DNA from: Massilia sp. ZL223
GTDB lineage: Bacteria > Pseudomonadota > Gammaproteobacteria > Burkholderiales > Burkholderiaceae_D
Reading direction: 5' to 3'
Assembly: GCF_018119395.1 (NCBI RefSeq)
Contig: NZ_JAGPWD010000011.1
Location: 1 to 64,000 of the forward strand
Length of the DNA stretch: 64,000 nucleotides
Position numbers and translations under genes: made by a program. The notes under the pieces are model-generated. The model made no database searches. It was not told the origin of the DNA and saw only the letters and a list, made by a program, of their open reading frames with translations. Positions 57,723 to 64,000 of this stretch are shown here, in pieces. Within the stretch, counting starts at the first letter, position 1, and the number at the start of each line of letters is the position of its first letter.

Positions 57723-59750
57723 ATGAAAAACAGCAAATATCATCCTGCCAACTGGAGCGTCGGCACCCGCATCAGCGCCATCAACTTCACCCTCGTCAGT
57801 GTCATCATCGCTGTCCTGGTCGGCGCCATCACGGTGTCCACCTCGCGCATGCTGGAAGAGCGCGCGGCGCAGAGCGTCGCCAACGAGCTCAAGGGCGTGA
57901 CCAGCACCGTCGAACTGTTCAACAAGACCGTCAGCGGCCAGGCGGTGGGCCTCGGCCACATCTTCCGCGCCTCGCTGCCGGGCAGCCTGGAGCTCGACAC
58001 CGAGAGCACCGGCACCATCGACGGCAAGACCGTGCCGCGCCTCAAGCTCGACGGCAACCCGCTCAACCTCGACTTCAGCGCCCCCGACTCCTTCACCGAG
58101 CAGACCGGCGGCAACGCCACCATCTTCGTGCTCGACGGCGAGGATTTCGTGCGCGTCAGCACCTCGGTCAAGAAGGAAAACGGCGCGCGCGCCGTGGGCA
58201 CCAGCCTGGACCGCGCCAGCCCCGCCTACGCGGCCCTGCGCGAAGGCAAGACCTACATCGGCATGGTCAGCCTGTTCGGCAAGCCGACCATCACCCAGTA
58301 CGAGCCGGCGCGCGACGCCAGCGGCAAGATCGTCGGCGCGCTCTACGTGGGCGTCGACATCAGCAAGGACATGGCGCTGCTCAAGGAGCGCATCCGCTCG
58401 ATCAAGATCGGCGACACCGGCTACTTCTACGTGCTGAACGCGGCGCCGGGCAAGCAGTACGGCGAACTGGTGGTGCACCCGGCCAAGGAAGGCCAGAACA
58501 TCCTCGACAGCCGCGCCGCCGACGGCCGCCCCTTCATCAAGCAGATCCTCGAATCGAAGAACGGCACCATCAACTACGACTGGCAGAATCCGGGCGAAAC
58601 CAGCCCGCGCGAGAAGTTCGTGGCCTACGCCCATGTGAAGGACTGGAACTGGGTGATCGCCGGCGGCACCTACCGCGACGAGATCGTTGCCGCCGCTTCC
58701 GACCTGCGCAAGCGCTTCATCCTGCTGGGACTGGTGTCCCTCGCCATCCTGTCCGGCGTGCTGCACTACGTGATTCGCCGCAGCGTCTCGCGCCCGCTCG
58801 CCCAGGCCCGGGAAGTCGCTAGGCGCATCGCCGAGGGCGACCTGACCGCCCAGGCCACCGTCAAGCACCGCGACGAGATCGGCGCCCTCACCCAGGCCAT
58901 GAACGCCATCGGCGGCCGCCTGTCCAGCGTGGTGGGCCAGGTGCGCGAAGGCGCGGAGCAGATCGCCAACGCCTCGCAGGAAATCTCGGCCGGCAACCTC
59001 GACCTGTGCCAGCGCACCGAGGAGCAGGCCGCCAGCCTGGCGACCACGGCCTCGTCGATGGACGACCTGACCGGCACCGTGCGCCAGAACGCCGAGCATG
59101 CGAACCAGGCCAACGAGCTGGCGCGCAAGGCCTCCAGCATCGCCCAGAAAGGCGGCGACACCGTGGCCCAGGTGGTCGAGCGCATGGAATCGATCACCCA
59201 GGCCTCGCGCAAGATCTCGGACATCACCGGGGTCATCGACGGCATCGCCTTCCAGACCAACATCCTGGCGCTGAATGCCGCGGTGGAAGCCGCGCGCGCC
59301 GGAGAGCAAGGACGCGGCTTCGCGGTCGTGGCCAACGAAGTGCGCGGCCTGGCCCAGCGCTGCGCGGCCGCCGCCAAGGAGATCAAGGGCCTGATCGAGG
59401 CCTCCAACGGCGAAGTCGACGCCGGCAGCCGCCTGGTGGCCGAAGCCGGCCAGACCATGCAGGAAGTGCTGGCCAGCGTGGGCCGCGTGACCGACATCAT
59501 GGCCGACATCAGCGCTGCCGGCCACGAGCAGACGCGCGGCATCGAGGACGTCAACCGCGCGATCGGCGAAATGGACGCCGTGACCCAGCAGAACGCGGCC
59601 CTGGTCGAAGAAGCCAGCGCCGCCGCCACGGCGATGCACGAGCAGGCCGATGCGCTGGCGCGTTCGGTGCGCCAGTTCCGTCTGGCGGACGACGGCGAGA
59701 CGGGCAAACCCGCCCTGGCGCCGACGCGCCGGCCCGCACTGGCCCGCTGA
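57723..59750 (+). CDS. Methyl-accepting chemotaxis protein with periplasmic Cache domain
   Basis: 675-residue chemoreceptor: N-terminal helix (about 15-40), a long double-Cache periplasmic sensor (about 45-325; YFYVLNAAPG and YAHVKDWNWVIAGGTY are typical Cache segments), a second helix (about 335-357), HAMP (about 358-410) and a signalling domain whose hairpin tip IAFQTNILALNAAVEAARAG is canonical. No C-terminal CheR/CheB pentapeptide is seen. Small organic acids, amino acids or amines are common Cache ligands; the actual one is unknown. It is a single gene in its own transcription unit. Confidence 0.93.
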   Translation: MKNSKYHPANWSVGTRISAINFTLVSVIIAVLVGAITVSTSRMLEERAAQSVANELKGVTSTVELFNKTVSGQAVGLGHIFRASLPGSLELDTESTGTIDGKTVPRLKLDGNPLNLDFSAPDSFTEQTGGNATIFVLDGEDFVRVSTSVKKENGARAVGTSLDRASPAYAALREGKTYIGMVSLFGKPTITQYEPARDASGKIVGALYVGVDISKDMALLKERIRSIKIGDTGYFYVLNAAPGKQYGELVVHPAKEGQNILDSRAADGRPFIKQILESKNGTINYDWQNPGETSPREKFVAYAHVKDWNWVIAGGTYRDEIVAAASDLRKRFILLGLVSLAILSGVLHYVIRRSVSRPLAQAREVARRIAEGDLTAQATVKHRDEIGALTQAMNAIGGRLSSVVGQVREGAEQIANASQEISAGNLDLCQRTEEQAASLATTASSMDDLTGTVRQNAEHANQANELARKASSIAQKGGDTVAQVVERMESITQASRKISDITGVIDGIAFQTNILALNAAVEAARAGEQGRGFAVVANEVRGLAQRCAAAAKEIKGLIEASNGEVDAGSRLVAEAGQTMQEVLASVGRVTDIMADISAAGHEQTRGIEDVNRAIGEMDAVTQQNAALVEEASAAATAMHEQADALARSVRQFRLADDGETGKPALAPTRRPALAR

Positions 59751-59795
59751 CCGGGCAAGGTGTAGAGTAGCGGGCTCTTGTCCCAGGAGCCCGCC

Positions 59796-60887
59796 TTGAA
59801 CGAATCCGAACTGCTGCGCCGCTGCCACACCATCTTCCCGGGGCACCGCGCGCGCCGTCCCGCCGAACTCTACGCCGACATGGCGGCCTGGTGCGAGCGG
59901 CACGATATCGACCACGACGTGTACGGCAGCGGGGCGCTGATCCAGTCCTTCGAGGACAAGATCGCGCGCCTGCTGGGCTTCGAGGCCGCCGTGTTCTGCG
60001 TCACCGGCACCATGGCCCAGGTGACCGCCCTGCGCCTCGGCGCGGAAGACCGCGGCAGCCGCCTGGTCGCCCTGCATCCGACTTCCCACATCTTCGTGCA
60101 CGAGCGCTCGAACTACCAGCTGCTCGGCCACTTCCACGCCCTGCAGGCGGGCGACCGCCATCGTCCCTGGCTTGCCGCCGACCTGGAAGCCATCCCCGAC
60201 CGCCTGGGCGCCGTGGGCCTGGAGATCCCGATGCGCGAGATCGGCGGCCAGCTCTCGAGTTGGGACGAACTGCAGGCGATCAAGGCGCATTGCCGCGTGC
60301 GCGGCGTCCACCTGCACATGGACGGCGCCCGTGTGTGGGAAGCCCAGGCAGGCTACGGCCGCAGCGCCGCCGAGATCGCGGCCGGCTTCGATTCCGTCTA
60401 CGTGTCGCTGTACAAGGGCATCGGCGGGCTGGGCGGCGCGATGCTGGCCGGCAGCCGCGAATTCGTCGGCCGCGCCGCGGAATGGTTCCGGCGCGAAGGC
60501 GGAAATGTCATCCACCGCTCGCCCTATATCGTCGCGGCGGCGATGCAGTTCGACCAGCGCCTGGCGGCCATGCCGGACTACTTCCGCCGCACGCAGTTCC
60601 TGGTTGAAGCGCTGCGCGCGCATCCGGAAATCCGCGTCAACCCGGCCGCGCCGCAGGCCAACATGCTGCATCTTCACCTGCCCGTGGGCCGCGGGCGCGC
60701 CCTCGCGATCCGCAACGAGTTGGCCGCTGAACACGGCATCTGGATGTACAACCGCGTGGCCCACAACGCGCTGCCCGATACGAGCCTGGTCGAGATCTAC
60801 GTCGGCGACAACCTCGCGGCCATGGACGACGACAGCCTGCGCGGCGCCCTGGCCCTCTTCGCGGCCAAGCTGTCTGAGTTACAATAG
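59796..60887 (+). CDS. Threonine aldolase/beta-eliminating lyase family protein
   Basis: 363 residues of fold-type I PLP enzymes. The PLP lysine lies in VYVSLYKGIGGLGGAML, the ring-contacting aspartate in HLHMDGARVWEA and the N-terminal DHDVYGSG matches low-specificity threonine aldolases. It would split L-threonine or allo-threonine to glycine and acetaldehyde; other beta-eliminating activities are possible. I chose the TTG at 59796 because AGGAG lies 6 bases upstream. It is 24 bp before thyA. With tdh-kbl it would be a second threonine-to-glycine route in this window. Confidence 0.82.
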   Translation: MNESELLRRCHTIFPGHRARRPAELYADMAAWCERHDIDHDVYGSGALIQSFEDKIARLLGFEAAVFCVTGTMAQVTALRLGAEDRGSRLVALHPTSHIFVHERSNYQLLGHFHALQAGDRHRPWLAADLEAIPDRLGAVGLEIPMREIGGQLSSWDELQAIKAHCRVRGVHLHMDGARVWEAQAGYGRSAAEIAAGFDSVYVSLYKGIGGLGGAMLAGSREFVGRAAEWFRREGGNVIHRSPYIVAAAMQFDQRLAAMPDYFRRTQFLVEALRAHPEIRVNPAAPQANMLHLHLPVGRGRALAIRNELAAEHGIWMYNRVAHNALPDTSLVEIYVGDNLAAMDDDSLRGALALFAAKLSELQ

Positions 60888-60911
60888 CCGGCTACTGTAG
60901 AAAGACCCGCA

Positions 60912-61706
60912 ATGCGCCAATACCTCGAATTCATGCGCCATGTGAAAGAGCATGGCGCCGTCAAGACGGACCGCACCGGCACCGGCACCCTGTCCGTCTT
61001 CGGCTACCAGATGCGCTTCGACCTGCAGGAGGGTTTTCCCCTCCTGACGACCAAGAAGGTCCACCTGAAGTCCATCATCCACGAGCTGCTCTGGTTCCTC
61101 CAGGGCTCGACCAATATCGCCTACCTGAAGGAACACGGCGTCACGATCTGGGACGAGTGGGCCGACGCCAACGGCAACCTGGGTCCGATCTACGGCTACC
61201 AGTGGCGCAGCTGGCCGGCGCCCAACGGCGAGCACATCGACCAGATTGCGCAGGTGATGGACCAGATCAGGCACAATCCGGACTCGCGCCGCATGATTGT
61301 CTCGGCCTGGAACGTGGCCGACGTGCCGAACATGAAGCTGCCGCCCTGCCATGCCCTGTTCCAGTTCTACGTTGCCGACGGCAAGCTGTCCTGCCAGCTC
61401 TACCAGCGCAGCGCCGACATCTTCCTGGGCGTACCCTTCAACATCGCCTCCTACGCGATCCTGACCCACATGATGGCCCAGCAGGCCGGCCTGGAAGTCG
61501 GCGACTTTGTCTGGACCGGCGGCGACTGCCACCTGTATGCGAACCACCTGGAGCAGGTGGAGCTGCAGCTGTCGCGCGAGACCCGCGCTTTGGCGCGCCT
61601 GGAGATCAAGCGCAAGCCGGATTCGTTGTTCGACTACCGCTTCGAGGATTTCGAGGTGGTGGGCTACGACCCGCATCCCGGGATCAAGGCGCCCGTTGCG
61701 GTCTGA
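60912..61706 (+). CDS. thyA: Thymidylate synthase
   Basis: Methylates dUMP to dTMP using methylene-tetrahydrofolate. At 264 residues it has the exact E. coli ThyA length, with the nucleophile Cys146 in [12 protein letters not shown] and the arginines of [23 protein letters not shown] and [23 protein letters not shown] (split at its turn) frame the ends. folA follows 126 bp on, a common folate pairing since ThyA makes dihydrofolate and FolA reduces it. Confidence 0.97.
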   Translation: MRQYLEFMRHVKEHGAVKTDRTGTGTLSVFGYQMRFDLQEGFPLLTTKKVHLKSIIHELLWFLQGSTNIAYLKEHGVTIWDEWADANGNLGPIYGYQWRSWPAPNGEHIDQIAQVMDQIRHNPDSRRMIVSAWNVADVPNMKLPPCHALFQFYVADGKLSCQLYQRSADIFLGVPFNIASYAILTHMMAQQAGLEVGDFVWTGGDCHLYANHLEQVELQLSRETRALARLEIKRKPDSLFDYRFEDFEVVGYDPHPGIKAPVAV

Positions 61707-61720
61707 CGTGTCTTTACAGC

Positions 61721-61749
61721 TTGACAGATCGCTTGCAAACAGACAACAT
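61721..61749 (+). promoter_or_regulatory. Possible promoter of folA
   Basis: A perfect -35 TTGACA (61721-61726), a 17-bp spacer and a weak -10 CAACAT (61744-61749) lie in the 126-bp thyA-folA gap, 84 bp before the folA ATG. Confidence 0.4.
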
Positions 61750-61832
61750 TTGCAACTCGGAATTACAATCAACGCGAGGACGGTTACAAGGATGCCTGCC
61801 CTTTCACTCGAATCACCTTTGGGAGCAGGCCA

Positions 61833-62321
61833 ATGGCGCAGCTGACTCTCGTGGTTGCGGTCGACGCCCAGAACGGCATCGGCGTCGACAACCAGCTCCC
61901 CTGGCACCTGCCCGAAGACCTGGCCCACTTCAAGCGCGTCACCCTGGGCAAGCCCATCATCATGGGCCGCAAGACCTTCGACTCGATCGGCCGTCCGCTG
62001 CCCAAGCGGCGCAACATCGTCGTCACCCGCAACCTTGAATGGCACCACGAAGGCGTCGAGACCGCGCCCTCCCTCGAGGCGGCCGTGGCCCTGCTGGCGG
62101 GCGAGCCGGCCAGCATCATCGGCGGCGCCCAGATCTTCCGCGAGTCGATGGACATCGCGGACGCGATGATCGTCACCCACATCGACCGCGTCTACCGCTG
62201 CGACACCTTCTTCCCGGCCATCGACCCGGAGGTCTGGGTCGAGACCGAGCGCGAGACGCATCACTCCGACGCCGACGGCGTCGACTACGCCTTCGTCACC
62301 TACGTCCGCAAGGAGCGCTGA
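61833..62321 (+). CDS. folA: Dihydrofolate reductase
   Basis: Reduces dihydrofolate with NADPH. The 162 residues match chromosomal FolA. NGIGVDNQLPWHLPEDLAHFK is split over the substrate loop, with the Asp in LPEDL acting as proton donor. MGRKTFDSIGRPLPKRRNIVV and the IIGGAQIF dinucleotide segment are intact. No features of mobile trimethoprim-resistance DHFRs are seen. The DUF4337 gene starts at the next base after the stop. Confidence 0.97.
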   Translation: MAQLTLVVAVDAQNGIGVDNQLPWHLPEDLAHFKRVTLGKPIIMGRKTFDSIGRPLPKRRNIVVTRNLEWHHEGVETAPSLEAAVALLAGEPASIIGGAQIFRESMDIADAMIVTHIDRVYRCDTFFPAIDPEVWVETERETHHSDADGVDYAFVTYVRKER

Positions 62322-62960
62322 ATGGCCGACCAACACATCCTCCCGCCGGGCTCGCGCGGCGGCGACCGTTTCGCCGGCAAGATCGCGGTCCTGATCGCCG
62401 TACTGGCGACCATCGGCACCCTGTTCGCCTTCCTCGGCAGCAGCTCGCACAACGACGCCGCCATGTACAAGAGCAACGCGGCGATCGACAAGACCAGCGC
62501 GGCCAACGCCTGGAGCCATTACCAGGCCAAGTCGAACAAGCAGAACCTGGCCGAGCTGGCTTCCAACCTGCCGGGCGTGAACCAGCTGCGCTACCGCGAC
62601 GAGATGGAACGTTACCAGAGCGAGAAGGAAACCATCCGCAAGGAAGCCGAGCGCTGGGAAGCCTCGTCGAGCGAATGGAACCGCCGTGCCGAGGAAGAGC
62701 TGCACCGCCAGCGCCAGTGGGCCGCGGCCTCGGTGGCCCAGCAGATCGCGATCACCCTGGCCGCCATCACCTTGCTGGCGCGCCGCACCTGGCTGCTGAC
62801 CCTCACATGCGCCGTCGCCGCCTTCGGGATCACCCTCGCGGTCTTCGCCGCCCTGCACACCACGCCGACCGCCCTGTCGCCGGTTCCCCTGATGAGCGCG
62901 CTCGCTGCGGCGGCCCTGACGGAGGGCTTGCGGCGCGCGGGGCGGCGGCTGGACGGCTAA
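62322..62960 (+). CDS. DUF4337 membrane protein
   Basis: 212 residues: one N-terminal transmembrane helix (about 22-40), a long charged helical region (about 50-130, likely coiled coil: NAWSHYQAKSNKQ and EKETIRKEAERWE) and C-terminal helices (about 142-195). This is the DUF4337 layout. Its start directly follows the folA stop, so the pair is co-transcribed. Function is unknown and nothing links it to folate metabolism except position. Confidence 0.85.
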   Translation: MADQHILPPGSRGGDRFAGKIAVLIAVLATIGTLFAFLGSSSHNDAAMYKSNAAIDKTSAANAWSHYQAKSNKQNLAELASNLPGVNQLRYRDEMERYQSEKETIRKEAERWEASSSEWNRRAEEELHRQRQWAAASVAQQIAITLAAITLLARRTWLLTLTCAVAAFGITLAVFAALHTTPTALSPVPLMSALAAAALTEGLRRAGRRLDG

Positions 62961-63137
62961 AGTGCGCCAGTGATCGGGGACTCTGGATAATCTAGCAAAA
63001 ATAATTGCACCGGAGTCCGCGATTTCTGCGAAAATCCGCTTCTTCTTTTTTTCGGTGCCGTGCGCGGCGGCCGGGCCTGTCCGGGATGACCCGGTGAGGG
63101 ACCGCCGCCCCCACGGCGCTTCGCATTGGAGCTGTCG

Positions 63138-64000
63138 ATGAAATTTCGTTTCCCCATCGTCATCATTGACGAGGACTTCCGCTCGGAGAACACCTCCGGT
63201 CTCGGCATTCGCGCCCTGGCGGCCGCGATGGAACAGGAAGGCATGGAGGTCGTGGGCGTAACCAGCTACGGCGACCTGTCGTCCTTCGCCCAGCAGCAGT
63301 CGCGCGCATCCGCTTTCGTGCTGTCGATCGACGACGAGGAATTCGGCGGCGGCTCGCTGGAAGAGACGGATTTCGCCCTGGCCGGCCTGCGCGCCTTCGT
63401 CCAGGAGATCCGCCACAAGAACGCGGACATCCCGATCTACATCTACGGCGAGACCCGCACCAGCCGCCATATCCCGAACGACATCCTGAAGGAGCTGCAC
63501 GGCTTCATCCACATGTTCGAGGACACCCCGGAATTCGTGGCGCGCCACATCATCCGCGAAGCCAAGTCCTACCTCGACAGCCTGGCGCCGCCCTTCTTCC
63601 GCGCGCTGGTGAACTATGCCTACGACGGCTCCTACTCGTGGCACTGCCCGGGCCACTCGGGCGGCGTGGCCTTCCTGAAGTCGCCGATCGGCCAGATGTT
63701 CCACCAGTTCTTCGGCGAGAACATGCTGCGCGCCGACGTATGCAACGCGGTCGAGGAACTCGGCCAGCTGCTCGACCACACCGGCCCGGTGGCCAAGTCC
63801 GAACGCAACGCAGCGCGCATCTACAACGCCGACCACTGCTACTTCGTGACCAACGGCACCTCGACCTCGAACAAGATGGTCTGGCACTCGACCGTGGCTC
63901 CGGGCGACATCGTGGTCGTGGACCGCAACTGCCACAAGTCGATCCTGCACTCGATCATCATGTGCGGCGCGGTGCCGGTGTTCCTGATGCCGACCCGTAA
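63138..64000 (+). CDS. Orn/Lys/Arg decarboxylase (5' part, cut by window end)
   Basis: The first 287 residues of a fold-type I PLP decarboxylase of the Orn/Lys/Arg class. The N-terminal wing (about 1-130; FPIVIIDEDFRSENTSGLG) and the start of the PLP domain (WHCPGHSGGVAF, NAARIYNADHCYFVTNGTSTSNK) are present; the PLP lysine lies beyond the edge. Full-length relatives have about 750 residues. Substrate choice cannot be made from this part, but arginine, lysine and ornithine are candidates. The upstream 177 bp hold no gene. If it is an arginine decarboxylase it could consume arginine released from cyanophycin. Confidence 0.9.
   Translation, partial: MKFRFPIVIIDEDFRSENTSGLGIRALAAAMEQEGMEVVGVTSYGDLSSFAQQQSRASAFVLSIDDEEFGGGSLEETDFALAGLRAFVQEIRHKNADIPIYIYGETRTSRHIPNDILKELHGFIHMFEDTPEFVARHIIREAKSYLDSLAPPFFRALVNYAYDGSYSWHCPGHSGGVAFLKSPIGQMFHQFFGENMLRADVCNAVEELGQLLDHTGPVAKSERNAARIYNADHCYFVTNGTSTSNKMVWHSTVAPGDIVVVDRNCHKSILHSIIMCGAVPVFLMPTR

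Noticed and set aside
57678-63950. Two open frames of about 1,025 codons on minus opposite the chemoreceptor and the thyA-folA region
   Set aside because: They mirror conserved plus-strand genes codon for codon, lack ribosome sites and show no family similarity.

Overview
The window looks like chromosomal DNA of a high-GC betaproteobacterium of the Burkholderiales, most likely an Oxalobacteraceae member of the Massilia/Duganella type. That placement is an inference from the high GC content, the housekeeping set and the paired cyanophycin synthetases; no rRNA or long marker was available to fix it. Coding density is very high, many genes sit in ATGA-overlapping operons, and I see no insertion sequence, prophage, CRISPR array or integrase.

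Layout. 42-3672 (minus) is a threonine/serine catabolic operon (kbl, tdh, sdaA), facing a divergent XRE-cupin regulator across a region with perfect palindromes. 4479-11224 holds a secreted prolyl oligopeptidase, an 11-repeat Sel1 protein, a DEDDh exonuclease, a short Hsp70-like ATPase and a DUF2244 membrane protein. 11387-19995 is a cyanophycin island: isoaspartyl peptidase, cyanophycinase and cyanophycin synthetase are translationally coupled on plus, and a second cyanophycin synthetase plus a haem-oxygenase-like diiron protein converge on minus. Next come a broken thiamine-pyrophosphate enzyme (20138-21167), nicotinamidase and an APC-type amino acid permease. 23779-27810 holds a diguanylate cyclase and an MHYT hybrid histidine kinase.

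28016-28282 carries two identical tRNA-Val(CAC) genes, each with its own promoter and hairpin, followed by dnaQ, rnhA and a methyltransferase (minus), then gloB (plus). aceB with a divergent LysR regulator, cspA, upp with an Hpt protein, and aidB follow. 37779-41020 is a GGDEF-EAL/HDOD pair; aroC and a REC-DUF3369-GGDIF-EAL regulator come after. 44697-52062 includes a CBS protein, O-acetylhomoserine sulfhydrylase, small metabolic and membrane genes, wrbA and a GlcD-type FAD dehydrogenase. 52050-57524 is an envelope transport cluster (FtsX-type permease, AttH/CrtC-like lipocalin protein, MsbA-like exporter). The right end has a Cache-domain chemoreceptor, a threonine aldolase-like enzyme, thyA, folA, a DUF4337 protein and the 5' part of an Orn/Lys/Arg decarboxylase cut by the window edge.

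The most notable points are the compact cyanophycin island with its associated diiron protein, the large internal deletion in the TPP enzyme, two families of dispersed intergenic repeats, and the concentration of c-di-GMP and phosphorelay proteins between 23.8 and 44.7 kb.
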